DNA of 64,000 nt, taken from the NCBI GenBank assembly GCA_020444545.1, contig JAHLKT010000002.1, forward strand, positions 774,848 to 838,847. The letters run 5' to 3'. This DNA comes from Desulfarculaceae bacterium (GTDB lineage: Bacteria; Desulfobacterota; Desulfarculia; Desulfarculales; Desulfarculaceae). Within the stretch, counting starts at the first letter, position 1; each line of letters opens with the position of its first letter. Below the pieces are notes generated by a model, which saw nothing but the letters and a program-made list of their open reading frames with translations, made no database searches and was not told where the DNA came from. This document shows positions 44,535 through 53,034 of the stretch, piece by piece. A program made the translations under genes and the position numbers.

Positions 44535-45662
44535 CTACTTCAAGTCCGGGTGGGTAACCAGGGCCTCGATAGCCGCGTCAAAGTCGATATCGTCGGCGCC
44601 GGGCGTGATCGCCTTGAGCACCAACTCGCTGGTTTTGGTGTCCGGCGGCTTGGCCAGGCTGGGAGTCGGAGTCCCGGCACTGACCTTCAGCTCGCTCTTG
44701 TTGGGGGTCTTGGGCGTGGTCTTCAGCTCCGCGCTCTCGCGGGCGGGGAGCTTGCCGGCCATGCCCAGACGCATGTAGTAACTCAGCCAGGTGTTGGGAT
44801 CGTCGTTGCCCGGATGGCCCGGGCCTATGCCGTCGGCGGTCATGGCCTCGATGACCAGATCCCGCGCCTGCTGCCAGGAAGCGCTCCCGGGGTAGTTGGC
44901 ATCGATGTAGCGCGACAACTCCCCTTCCTTGGCCTGCTGGACCAGGGAGCCCACGTAGGGATCCCCGGTCTGCTGGCTCTGCTCTTGCCCCTGGCCCTGC
45001 AGTTGCGAGAGATGGGGCTTCAGCACGTGGTTGACCACCTGCTTGATCCAGTCGAGGGCGGCCGGATCCGGCTTGACGTAGACCGTCTGACCGTCCGGGC
45101 CCTCCACCGGCATGAGCAGGTTGTCATCGATCTCCAGCTCCTGGCCGGCGCCGGCGGTGGCCGGCTTGGGCCCCTGGGCCGAATCCTCCTGGCCGGTGAG
45201 AATCGCCTTGAGCTGGGCCGCCTTCTTGGGATCGTTCATGGCTTGATACAGGAGCTGCAAGTTGCCCCGGTGGGGCGCCAGCCGCTGCATCTTGACCTGG
45301 TAGTCCAGGCCCTTCTGGATCAGCTCGGTGGCCTTGTCCGGCGAATCGATGGTGTGCTGCTTGCCGTTGTAGGTGATGGTGATGGGTTTGAAGTCACCCG
45401 CCTCCGGGGGTGGCCCTTCCCCGTCGCCTGGGGCGGCTTGGCCTTCCCCGGTCGGGTCCTCGGGCTCCCCGGAAGCGGGGCTGCCGGCCTCGGCTCCCGT
45501 TGGCGGAGTGGTGTCCTCCAGCTCGGGATGCTGAACCAGCCCGGCGAGTTCATCGCCGTCGGTTCCCGCACTCCCGTCCGGAACTTGGGCGCCGGGCTCT
45601 GCCGGGTTGGGCTGAGCCTCCGGGGCCTGTCCCTGCGGGTTGGTCGGGGTTTCTATGGTCAT
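44535..45662 (-). CDS. Capsid scaffolding protein
   Basis: The 375-residue protein is acidic and low-complexity in its first 90 residues (Pro/Gly/Glu-rich), then alpha-helical to the end, without cysteine. That composition and its position between portal and capsid genes fit a scaffold. The C-terminal helices (ADDIDFDAAIEALVTHPD) could bind the capsid. Its 5' end overlaps the stop of the preceding small gene by 4 bases. Confidence 0.8.
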   Translation of the reverse strand: MTIETPTNPQGQAPEAQPNPAEPGAQVPDGSAGTDGDELAGLVQHPELEDTTPPTGAEAGSPASGEPEDPTGEGQAAPGDGEGPPPEAGDFKPITITYNGKQHTIDSPDKATELIQKGLDYQVKMQRLAPHRGNLQLLYQAMNDPKKAAQLKAILTGQEDSAQGPKPATAGAGQELEIDDNLLMPVEGPDGQTVYVKPDPAALDWIKQVVNHVLKPHLSQLQGQGQEQSQQTGDPYVGSLVQQAKEGELSRYIDANYPGSASWQQARDLVIEAMTADGIGPGHPGNDDPNTWLSYYMRLGMAGKLPARESAELKTTPKTPNKSELKVSAGTPTPSLAKPPDTKTSELVLKAITPGADDIDFDAAIEALVTHPDLK

Positions 45663-45994
45663 TGGGTTTCCTCCGTTTCGGTTAATTGGCTCAGTTCCTG
45701 GCGCGCCTGGACCAAGGTGAAGCGGGCGTCATCGCCCCGCTTGATGGTGTGCTCCAGGTCCGCCGCCAGGGAGTCGACCGCTCCCAGGGAGCTTTTCACG
45801 GCCAGGGCGCCCATCAGGAAGGCGTCCTTATCCAGGCTGTCCAGGTGCTGAAACTCCACCAAGATTTCCCGCCGCCGCTTCTCCAGAAAGCTGCTCAAAA
45901 ACCGCCGGGCCGCCTTGGCTTCCTCGGCCATCTGCAACTCCTGCCAGCGCTCGGCGATCTCCTGCTCCAGCGCCTCCTTCTTGCCTTGCTCCAC
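45659..45994 (-). CDS. Small coiled-coil phage protein, overlaps the portal gene
   Basis: GTG 45994 has a good ribosome site (GGGAGGAAACCG). The 111-residue product is an uninterrupted charged coiled coil (EALEQEIAERWQELQM, LEKRRREILVEFQHLD). It overlaps the portal reading frame by 167 bases. It may be a head-assembly or packaging factor; no family is recognised. Its stop overlaps the start of the scaffold gene. Confidence 0.65.
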   Translation of the reverse strand: MEQGKKEALEQEIAERWQELQMAEEAKAARRFLSSFLEKRRREILVEFQHLDSLDKDAFLMGALAVKSSLGAVDSLAADLEHTIKRGDDARFTLVQARQELSQLTETEETQ

Positions 45995-47744
45995 CGGTTT
46001 CCTCCCGGTCCGGATCGTCAGTGAACAGCCTGGGGTCAAAGCCCATGGCCTCGATGATTTGCTTGAGTGCGTTGTAGATATGGCGGATGTTGACCATGCG
46101 TTCGGCGCCGGGCACCTGCGAGAGCTGGGCCATCTGGCTGAGCAGGGTCTGCATCTGCTGGATGGTCAGGTTGCGGTCCGTGTTGCCCACGCCCACGTTG
46201 ACCACCAGGTCGAAGTCACCGCCCAGATCCCCGGGCTTGATGGTCAGATCCTCGGAGTCGGAGACCGCCACCACCAGCTCCCGATCCCCGAACTCCTGCT
46301 CCATCCAGATCAGGGCGCGGTACAGGGGCTTGAGCCCCATTTCCGCGAAGAGCCGGGCGATCAGGCGGAGCCGCTTGTTGGCCTGCTGGATCAGCTCCAT
46401 CATGCCCGTGGCGGTCTTGTTCAGGCTCCGGCCCTGCAGGCCCTGGTTGAGCCGGGTGACTCCGGAGCTTTGCTCCTTGGCTCCCTCGAACATCTCGATC
46501 AGCCGGAAGGCGCCCATGTCCAGGTTGGGCTTGTCCAGGTACTTCACCGCGCCGGACTTGCCAACGTCGGTTTCGATCAGCCTCCGGCCCATGGTGATGC
46601 TGTTGAGATTGACCCCAGAATCCCGCTCCACCACGGTCTGGGGGAACACGTTCTCCCTGAGGTAATCCAGGGACAGGCGGTAGAGGGCCGTCTTGATGTG
46701 CTGGTACTGCTTGACCAGATCCACCATGCTCATGCCCTCGAACTGGTGAGGCAACCTGGCTGGGGTAATGTCAATGAAGGGCGGACGCTTGAACACGTTC
46801 TCGGCGACGTGGACCACCTTGTCATTGATCAGGGTGACCACCACCTTGGTCGTCTTGCCGTCCAGCTCCCAAGGCAGGTAGCAGATCCAGCGCTCGCGCC
46901 GGCCGTGCTTCTTACTCCACTCCGCCGCCGCCATGGGATCTTCCCGGTCCCGCTCGGCGTGGGCCGTGGCCTGCTCTTCGTTTTGCTCCGGCTCGGTGGC
47001 CTCCACGCCACTCATGTCATAGCCGTAGAGCTCGGCATCCTGCTTGAGCTGCCAAGCCTGGGGGTAGTCGCGCACCGCCACAAAGCCAGCGTCGTCAATG
47101 CTGGTGGCATCGGGCGAGATGATGAAGTTGCCCCGGGGGATCACCCTGAGCATGGGCTGATCCCGGTGGATCACCCGCTCCTTGACCTTGGCGTCCCGCC
47201 AGCCCAGGGGCTGGCCGTCGGGCCCGGGCTCCGGCGTCCCCTGCTCCAGGACCTCGCCGCCGTCCCAAAGCTTTTCGGCCAGATCCTCGGCAGTGATCAC
47301 CTCGTACTCCCGTTCTTCCCAGGTGAAGCGGAAGTCCCAGAAGTACTGCAGCACCCCGTTGCGATTGACCAGGGCGTCCCAGAACCAGTCATGCGCGGTC
47401 AGGAACATGTTGAGCTGGCGCTGCAGCCGGAAGCGAATCACCGCCCGCATACGCCGAGCCGCTTCCATGGCATCGGTGCGCCGGTGCTTGATGGTCACTG
47501 CGTCCCCGGCGCCGAAGAATATCTCCAGCAGGTCCGGCAGCACGGTCAGCACCGCGTCCCGAACATCCGGGCTCACCACCTGGGAGAGGCCGGGCTGTTC
47601 GTTGCCCAGCTTCTCGGCCAGGAAGAGCTGCCAGGCATTGTCCCGGTCCTTGGCCTTGGCCTCATCCCAGGTCTTGGCCGCGTCCTTCTGGGCCTTGAGG
47701 TGGCGCTCCAGCTCTTCGCGCTGCTCTTTGGGCAGGTTGATCAA
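45828..47744 (-). CDS. Portal protein
   Basis: The 638-residue protein has the portal arrangement: an N-terminal helical stem region (DLLEIFFGAGDAVTIKHRRTDAM), a clip domain near residues 100-180, the crown with conserved Trp/Tyr residues, and a helical wing segment (GSGVTRLNQGLQGRSLNKTA-type, residues about 410-440). Position between terL and capsid confirms it. The final 55 residues, encoded by DNA that also encodes the next gene in another frame, are Gly/Ala-rich and may be a natural overlap. Start TTG 47744. Confidence 0.88.
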   Translation of the reverse strand: MINLPKEQREELERHLKAQKDAAKTWDEAKAKDRDNAWQLFLAEKLGNEQPGLSQVVSPDVRDAVLTVLPDLLEIFFGAGDAVTIKHRRTDAMEAARRMRAVIRFRLQRQLNMFLTAHDWFWDALVNRNGVLQYFWDFRFTWEEREYEVITAEDLAEKLWDGGEVLEQGTPEPGPDGQPLGWRDAKVKERVIHRDQPMLRVIPRGNFIISPDATSIDDAGFVAVRDYPQAWQLKQDAELYGYDMSGVEATEPEQNEEQATAHAERDREDPMAAAEWSKKHGRRERWICYLPWELDGKTTKVVVTLINDKVVHVAENVFKRPPFIDITPARLPHQFEGMSMVDLVKQYQHIKTALYRLSLDYLRENVFPQTVVERDSGVNLNSITMGRRLIETDVGKSGAVKYLDKPNLDMGAFRLIEMFEGAKEQSSGVTRLNQGLQGRSLNKTATGMMELIQQANKRLRLIARLFAEMGLKPLYRALIWMEQEFGDRELVVAVSDSEDLTIKPGDLGGDFDLVVNVGVGNTDRNLTIQQMQTLLSQMAQLSQVPGAERMVNIRHIYNALKQIIEAMGFDPRLFTDDPDREETGGARQEGGAGAGDRRALAGVADGRGSQGGPAVFEQLSGEAAAGNLGGVSAPGQPG

Positions 47745-47748
47745 GGTG

Positions 47749-48393
47749 TCAAACTCCCGTCAGACTGTCGCGGGTGCGGTCGATGGGTCGCTCTTCCCGG
47801 GCGGGCTGGACCTGCCAGGTGTGAAAGGCGCTGATCAGAAAAACCAGAGCGTGAAAAGCAAATAGGCTCTCAACCATGGCCTCTCCAACTTCCTGGTAGC
47901 TCATGCCCGCCGCCACCCTGAGGTGCTTTTCGAAAAGCTCCAGGCCTGGCCCGGACACAAGTTGTCCGCCCTTGATGAAGCCCATGGCCAGGCCCAGAGC
48001 AATTTGAGGAGCGTCCTGCTGGGGAGCCGGCTGCAGGGGAAGCGTCTCGAAGCCGCCCCAGCCCGTGGGCTTGGTCAGCATCTCTTCCCGGCAGAGTCGA
48101 TTGGCGAAGTTGCGAAAGCTATCACCCACGCTGCCGGACTCCTGCAGCCAGCGGCTCACCTTAAACCCCTTGCCCAGGTCCACCATCCGCCGGGTAAGCT
48201 TCTCCCAGTCGCGCTCCGCCGCCTCGGCCAGGAGGTGAACCCGCTTGCTGGTCTTCTCCTGGGCCCCCACCAGGGCATAGCCCTTGGTGTTCCCGGGCCA
48301 GATCACCGCCCCCCACACACGCGAGAGCGGCGCCGGGGCCACGCCCTCGGACTCCAGGAAGATCTCCAGCTTCTTCTCAGCTACCTGCGCCAT
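47749..48393 (-). CDS. Phage protein between terminase and portal, unknown function
   Basis: The 214-residue protein is mixed alpha/beta, with one short hydrophobic stretch near the C-terminus (AFHALVFLISAFHTW). It shares its first base with the stop of terL. Genes at this position can encode packaging or maturation factors, but nothing identifies this one. Confidence 0.55.
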   Translation of the reverse strand: MAQVAEKKLEIFLESEGVAPAPLSRVWGAVIWPGNTKGYALVGAQEKTSKRVHLLAEAAERDWEKLTRRMVDLGKGFKVSRWLQESGSVGDSFRNFANRLCREEMLTKPTGWGGFETLPLQPAPQQDAPQIALGLAMGFIKGGQLVSGPGLELFEKHLRVAAGMSYQEVGEAMVESLFAFHALVFLISAFHTWQVQPAREERPIDRTRDSLTGV

Positions 48394-49676
48394 TAGGCCG
48401 CCCTCCTACCCAGCACCTGATCCAGGTCCGCGCCGTCCAGCCAGTCGTCATCCTTGCCCCGGCTCATCCCGCGCCAGGCGCGCACCGCCAGGGCAAGAGC
48501 TATGACCTCATCGTCATGGGCCCCCTCCGGCGCCTGGTAGCGGATCGCCCCCGAGGGCAGCCGGTCATATTCGAAAATCTTCAGCTCAATGATCAGCTCG
48601 GGAATGGACGGGAAGGTGATCAGGCTCTGCTCCAGGGCGGTCATCAGCCCCTGGATCAGGCCCTGCTTGGAGCTGCCCGTGGTGGCGAACCCCTCGCAGC
48701 TGACCCCCGCTTCCCGGAGGTCATCGATGATCACGTCCCCGATGCTGTTGGACTCCACCACCAGGTGGGCCCGGTAGCGCTTGGCCGCCTCGATGATCCG
48801 GGCCTTCATCACCGGCCAGTTCTGGCGCTGGAAACGGTCATGCCAGGCCAGCCGGCCCCGGGCGTCCAGGATGTCCAGGACCGTGTAATCCTCGTGCTTG
48901 GCCAGATCCAGCCCGCCGGCGTAGGGGCCGTTGACCGGCACGGTGTGCGGGCTGTCCAGCTCGCCCTTGGTGCAGGCGTCGATGTTGCGGAACACTCCCG
49001 AGCTGTCCGGCAGGAACTCGGCCAAGTACTCCTGGCGGAATGACTCGGCCGGCAGGTCCTTCTTGGCCGCCTCGATGAACTTCGGATCAATGTGCGGGTT
49101 GGCGCTGGTGGGGAGCTGGATGGAGGCGTAGTCAGGTGACTCCGCGCTCTGGCCCTTGAGGAATTCCTTGTACGTCCAGTGGCCCTGCCCTTTGGGCGTG
49201 AAGGCAAAGGCGGCCCGGCCGCCTGTGTCGGTGAGCATGGGGTAAAGGGCCTCGTACCAAAGCTCGGCCTTGATCAGGCTGGCTTCGTTCAGATAGGCCC
49301 GGTGCACACCCTCGCCGCGCAGCCGGTCACCACGCTCGGCGCTATGGAACTCCATCACGCTGCCCGTGATCAGCTCGATCCGAAGCTCTGATTTGCTGAT
49401 GTTCTCCGGGGTGGCCAGGTAGGACGCGGCCACCACCTTGCTCATGATCCGGAAGGCCCGGCGCGCCAGGTAGTGGATCGCGTCGACCCACCAGGCGTTG
49501 ATGTTGGGGTAATTGACCGACTCCCGGAGCATGTCCATGAGCAGGCCGATGGTTTTCCCGAAGCGCCGGCCGCAACAAGCCAGGACGAATCGGTGGGTAG
49601 TCAGGAAATTGAGCAGCTGCAGCTGACCCCGGTGGGGAGGCGGCTTGATCACCACCGCGCTGGGCCGCCCGCTCAT
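48393..49676 (-). CDS. terL: Terminase large subunit (ATPase and nuclease)
   Basis: The 427-residue protein has the TerL ATPase motifs: Walker A in CGRRFGKT (residues 35-42) and a Walker B-like AYLNEAS (about 127-133). In the C-terminal nuclease domain, GGLDLAKHEDYTVLDI begins the RNase H-like fold with its first acidic residue, and VVESNSIGD the second. TerL cuts and pumps DNA into the procapsid. It overlaps terS by four bases. The conserved order terS-terL-portal is kept. Confidence 0.93.
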   Translation of the reverse strand: MSGRPSAVVIKPPPHRGQLQLLNFLTTHRFVLACCGRRFGKTIGLLMDMLRESVNYPNINAWWVDAIHYLARRAFRIMSKVVAASYLATPENISKSELRIELITGSVMEFHSAERGDRLRGEGVHRAYLNEASLIKAELWYEALYPMLTDTGGRAAFAFTPKGQGHWTYKEFLKGQSAESPDYASIQLPTSANPHIDPKFIEAAKKDLPAESFRQEYLAEFLPDSSGVFRNIDACTKGELDSPHTVPVNGPYAGGLDLAKHEDYTVLDILDARGRLAWHDRFQRQNWPVMKARIIEAAKRYRAHLVVESNSIGDVIIDDLREAGVSCEGFATTGSSKQGLIQGLMTALEQSLITFPSIPELIIELKIFEYDRLPSGAIRYQAPEGAHDDEVIALALAVRAWRGMSRGKDDDWLDGADLDQVLGRRAA

Positions 49677-50146
49677 GCGGCTTCCTCGGTTGCGTTAGAA
49701 GCGAACTCTGCGGTGATCATCACCCGGCCGTCTTGAACCTCGAAGGGTAGCTCCATCTGGTTTTTGGGATAACCGCCACGCAGTTTCATGATTATGTCTA
49801 CGAATCGCGCCCGTGCACCCCAGTCCGGGACGTGATATTCAGTGATCTCGCCAGTTTTCTTGTTTTGAAACAGGTTGACTTGGGTCGCCTCAACGCCTGC
49901 CTTCGCTGTTCCCACGATGGAGAAAACATCCAGTCCAGCCTCTTCCATGATTTCTTCGAAGCTGGCATTTTCTTTAATTTCCTTGAGTATTTGGCTGCCC
50001 AAGCTTTGGCAGCTTGCCTCGGTAGAGCACTTACTGCCCGCCGCCTTGATTGCCTTGCCCAGGTCATTCAGCTCAATGTAGGCGCGCAGGAATTTCCTGC
50101 GAAACACGGTCCAGTTGAATTGCTTCTTTTTGGCTTTGCGGCTCAT
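49673..50146 (-). CDS. terS: Terminase small subunit
   Basis: The 157-residue protein has the TerS N-terminal helix-turn-helix region (LNDLGKAIKAAGSKCSTEAS) and a helical oligomerisation core (QSLGSQILKEIKENASFEEIM), in the size range of the family. It recognises phage DNA and stimulates TerL. Its stop overlaps the terL start. Confidence 0.85.
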   Translation of the reverse strand: MSRKAKKKQFNWTVFRRKFLRAYIELNDLGKAIKAAGSKCSTEASCQSLGSQILKEIKENASFEEIMEEAGLDVFSIVGTAKAGVEATQVNLFQNKKTGEITEYHVPDWGARARFVDIIMKLRGGYPKNQMELPFEVQDGRVMITAEFASNATEEAA

Positions 50147-50185
50147 CTCTGTGCACCTTTATGGCCCGGAGCCTGAACGCTAAAG

Positions 50186-50455
50186 CTAAGTGCCGTCAAC
50201 GGGGTGCTGTCCTGGTTGTCCCGTTTGGCCTGGTTGTCCTGGTTGTCCCGTTTGGTCTGGAACTGGCCGATCTTCTTTGCCCTTTTCCCCCTTGGCCTCT
50301 GAAAAATATTTTTTGGGAATGCGCCAGTGCCCGCCCATGGTCCGGAACGCACCGGGGAAAAGACCATCCAGGCAATACCTGGAAATATTGCGTCTGGAGC
50401 AGCCCAGGGCCTCTGCCATCTGGCCGCTGGTTACGTAGCCGTTGCCTTTACTCAT
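50186..50455 (-). CDS. MerR/excisionase-like HTH protein with a GQPGQ-repeat tail
   Basis: Residues 6-50 form a winged HTH_17-type domain (YVTSGQMAEALGCSRRNISR, then GGHWRIPKKYF), usual in excisionases and small phage regulators. The tail contains four GQPG/GQTG units, a collagen-like repeat that arises from a tandem DNA repeat of GGTTGTCC units. Located between terS and the initiator gene, it could regulate late transcription or packaging. The tail repeats could vary in copy number by slippage. Confidence 0.65.
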   Translation of the reverse strand: MSKGNGYVTSGQMAEALGCSRRNISRYCLDGLFPGAFRTMGGHWRIPKKYFSEAKGEKGKEDRPVPDQTGQPGQPGQTGQPGQHPVDGT

Positions 50456-50554
50456 ATCGTTTTCCTCCCGGCCCGGGGGGCCCTGGCACTTAAGTTTTCT
50501 TAAGTTTTTTCCATCCCAATTAGCCTGTAATTACTGCCCTTTGTCCCAGTGCAC

Positions 50555-51550
50555 CTATCCGGGGCCGGCCCGTGCAAGCTCATCAGCCGCCCGCGCAAGC
50601 ATGGAAGCCCACCACGCAGCCGGTGAGTCCAAGCCCTTGTTCCGGTGGCGGTGACGACGCCACACGAACTCAAAGGCCTGTTCCACCTGCCACGGCTCAA
50701 GCCGCCCCAGTTTGTCTTGGAGGGTTCGGGTTAGCTCTGGACGCTCCCAGGCCTGCACCCGGTCAAGGAGCTGTCGCGCCCGGGCGAGTCCTGGTGTTTC
50801 TGGCTTGTGACCAGCAACGGGGGAGTCGGGCCCCGCTCCGGTGGTCTCTGTTTCAACCGGAGCGGTTGTATTAAAGCGCTCTGTTGCTGCTGGTACGTTA
50901 GAAACGCTTACATGAGAGCCTTCACTTGAAAGAGAACGCTCTCTAGAAATATTAAATTCCTTATGGGGGGGTCTGGGGGGGTGGCGTCCGGCCATATTTG
51001 GCCGGACGGGATCTTGTTCGCCGGATCGTCCGGCCATATTTGGCCCCTCGTGGGGGCTGTTTTCATCCCGTCCGGCCATATTTGGCCGCACAGGAATGAT
51101 TTCCGTCCGGCCATTTTTGGCCGGACGGTCATTCTGCGGGATGTTTTTTCCTGTCTCCTCTGCCTCCGGGTCCCAAAGAAAGACCATGAACTCCAGGCCT
51201 GCGCTACCCGACTTCCAGGTCTCCAGGTATTCGGCCTCGCGCAGCATGGCCACGTGTCTTCTGACGGTGCGCAGGGGGATCCCGGTAGCCTCTGCGATCT
51301 CTTCCAGCCTGATCGGCCGGGAGTTGCGGACCTCGCCGGCCCACTCGCCTTCTTGCAGGCCGGCCTCCCGCCATAGCCACAAAAAAACCCAGAGCGCCGG
51401 GCCCATACGGGCCTGGTGCTCCGGGTGCAATAAAGCAGCCGGTAGCTGAACACAGTTACGCGGCGCTGCCGGGCTCTCGCCCCGCGCGCCGCCTTTTTCT
51501 TGTTTTGTGGCCCCGTTAGCGCTTGCCGGGGCCGTGGTGCCTTTGGGCAC
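50555..51550 (-). CDS. Phage replication initiator (lambda O-like, winged helix plus C-terminal domain)
   Basis: The N-terminal 130 residues contain a winged-helix domain (RPIRLEEIAEATGIPLRTVRRHVAM, here residues about 78-102) of the type found in phage replication initiators. The middle is a low-complexity linker with three PNMAGR copies, encoded by four palindromic DNA repeats (50985-51127). The C-terminal 80 residues are helical (LARARQLLDRVQAWERPELTRTLQ) and would contact the host helicase or loader. Lambda O has the same order: DNA-binding domain, origin iterons within the gene, then partner-binding domain. No phage helicase loader was found, so host DnaB (such as the one at 14002) would be recruited directly or by a host factor. 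Confidence 0.7.
   Translation of the reverse strand: MPKGTTAPASANGATKQEKGGARGESPAAPRNCVQLPAALLHPEHQARMGPALWVFLWLWREAGLQEGEWAGEVRNSRPIRLEEIAEATGIPLRTVRRHVAMLREAEYLETWKSGSAGLEFMVFLWDPEAEETGKNIPQNDRPAKNGRTEIIPVRPNMAGRDENSPHEGPNMAGRSGEQDPVRPNMAGRHPPRPPHKEFNISRERSLSSEGSHVSVSNVPAATERFNTTAPVETETTGAGPDSPVAGHKPETPGLARARQLLDRVQAWERPELTRTLQDKLGRLEPWQVEQAFEFVWRRHRHRNKGLDSPAAWWASMLARAADELARAGPG
50985..51127. other. Candidate prophage replication origin: four palindromic iterons
   Basis: Four copies of CGTCCGGCCA-4 bases-TGGCCGGACG begin at 50985, 51027, 51069 and 51104. Copies 1 and 4 have perfect 10-bp arms; copies 2 and 3 are degenerate on the right. The spacing is 42, 42 and 35 bases. An AT-rich tract (50942-50963, containing TCTAGAAATATTAAATTCC) lies at one side, as the melting region does in lambda ori. 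The iterons lie within the initiator gene. Confidence 0.7.
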
Positions 51551-51672
51551 TCAGGTCATCCCGCATCCGCCGGGCCTCTGCTAGGGCCACCCCTGACCCC
51601 ACCCGGCGCCTGCGGCGCCGCGTTTGAAAATTACATCAATTTATTTTCTATTGTCAAGGTTACTCTTTTGTG

Positions 51673-51701
51673 TTGACGTATTGTTTTTACATATATATTT
51701 T
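51673..51701 (+). promoter_or_regulatory. Probable promoter of the channel-Vsr unit
   Basis: TTGACG (51673-51678) and an AT-rich -10 region, either TATATT (51694-51699, 15-bp spacing) or TATTTT (51696-51701, 17-bp spacing), lie just ahead of ATG 51715. The predicted 5' leader is only a few bases, so the gene may be nearly leaderless; no ribosome site is seen. Confidence 0.6.
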
Positions 51702-51714
51702 GAAACGAATTACT

Positions 51715-52590
51715 ATGATAAATATAATCCTTAGCCATGCAGACGTTGCCACACCACTTTTCTCGCTGCTTATAATTCTCTCCTCATTATATTTTAAACA
51801 AAAATATATCCATGACCGATTAATTTTAACGACTGTAAAACATTCATTAGTTTTCATCCCCTTTGTCTTAATCCTTGCAGCAGTAGTCGTTTTCCCCAAA
51901 GACCAAAATATAATTACAGTTGAGAAATATATATGGCCAACAATTATTGCCTTATACCTCACATCTTTTTTCTGGATCATTTTTGGATCATACTTTGGCG
52001 CCAGCGAATTCACGACATATAGCGAAGACAATTTTTTAACTTTACAAGCTAATTCCTTTTCATATGTCGCGGCAATCGTAGTGTCATATTGTTCCATTTT
52101 ATCCTCCAGTATATACATAATATTATCTGGCATAATGTTATCAACATATCTCCTCTTCAGTGTCGTTAAAAATAGAATTTACGATGATATCATAAAATAC
52201 GATGCATATGCTTCAGCACACATATTATCACTACATAGTCACAAGGGATACGTTCTATTGAGAGGGTTGTTTGTTTCTTTCCTCAAAGCATATATCGACA
52301 CCGTTTTTTCCTTCTCAATTTTTCAAATTATGTTATTTAAGTTTGACGATAATGCATTTAATATCACTAACAAATCGGGGAGTATTTTTTTAGATTTTTT
52401 ATATTACAACATAGTTACAGTTGCCACCATAGGATACGGTGACATTGTTCCAGTCAGCATTGCAGCAAAGTTGTTATGTATACTCGAAATCTTTTTAGGT
52501 ATTCTCGTACTCGGAACAATCATTATTTTAATTATTTGGCGGTACCAAAACATCGTTTTAGATAAAGATAATATTTCGAGGGATGATTAA
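51715..52590 (+). CDS. Potassium-channel-like membrane protein (phage cargo)
   Basis: The 291-residue protein has about six hydrophobic segments, the last two flanking a pore loop with the K+ selectivity filter TIGYGD (residues about 238-243). The N-terminal 200 residues form four other helices with soluble loops. It is predicted to be an inner-membrane ion channel. ATG 51715 is preferred because the upstream TTG 51670 lies in the promoter. It ends one base before the Vsr start. A channel encoded in a phage cargo locus could act as a membrane-depolarising effector; this is inference. Confidence 0.75.
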   Translation: MINIILSHADVATPLFSLLIILSSLYFKQKYIHDRLILTTVKHSLVFIPFVLILAAVVVFPKDQNIITVEKYIWPTIIALYLTSFFWIIFGSYFGASEFTTYSEDNFLTLQANSFSYVAAIVVSYCSILSSSIYIILSGIMLSTYLLFSVVKNRIYDDIIKYDAYASAHILSLHSHKGYVLLRGLFVSFLKAYIDTVFSFSIFQIMLFKFDDNAFNITNKSGSIFLDFLYYNIVTVATIGYGDIVPVSIAAKLLCILEIFLGILVLGTIIILIIWRYQNIVLDKDNISRDD

Positions 52591-53013
52591 TTGACAGACC
52601 ACCTCACCAAAAAACAAAGAAGCCATTTAATGGCTAGCATACATTCTACAGATACTAGGCCAGAGCTTATTGTCAGAAAACTACTACATTCGATGGGATT
52701 CAGGTTCAGGCTGCACAGGAAAGATTTACCAGGCAAGCCAGATATAGTATTGCCAAAATACTCAACAGTTATATTTGTACATGGTTGTTTCTGGCATCAA
52801 CATAAAAATTGCAAGGACGGTAGGATTCCAGAGACAAACCGGTCTTTTTGGGAAACTAAACTCAAAACGAACGTGTCAAGGGATGCCAACAATGTTGACA
52901 AATTAAAACGCATGGGCTGGAATGTACTAATAATATGGCAATGTCAATTAAACAATTTAAGCGATCTTGCCAATTTTCTCCAGAAAGAATTGAAAAATCA
53001 AATTATATCTTAA
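52591..53013 (+). CDS. vsr: Very-short-patch repair endonuclease (Vsr)
   Basis: The 140-residue protein is a complete Vsr. By position it has the E. coli catalytic residues: E25, D51, H64 and H69 (motif HGCFWHQH, 64-71), and the terminal WNVLIIWQC. Vsr cuts beside T:G mismatches formed when 5-methylcytosine deaminates, protecting the target sites of cytosine methyltransferases. A C5 methyltransferase gene lies in the same island (56407-57651). The start is TTG 52591, directly after the channel stop, with GAGGG upstream, so the two are cotranscribed. Confidence 0.92.
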   Translation: MTDHLTKKQRSHLMASIHSTDTRPELIVRKLLHSMGFRFRLHRKDLPGKPDIVLPKYSTVIFVHGCFWHQHKNCKDGRIPETNRSFWETKLKTNVSRDANNVDKLKRMGWNVLIIWQCQLNNLSDLANFLQKELKNQIIS

Positions 53014-53034
53014 TGTCCAGTTTAAAAATATAAA

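Noticed and set aside
45828..45994. Programmed frameshift joining portal to the next gene
   Set aside because: No slippery heptamer is seen, and the next gene has its own ribosome site and GTG start.
50985..51127. CRISPR array
   Set aside because: Four palindromic repeats with 11-18 base gaps inside a coding sequence; spacing and length do not fit repeats and spacers, and no cas genes exist.
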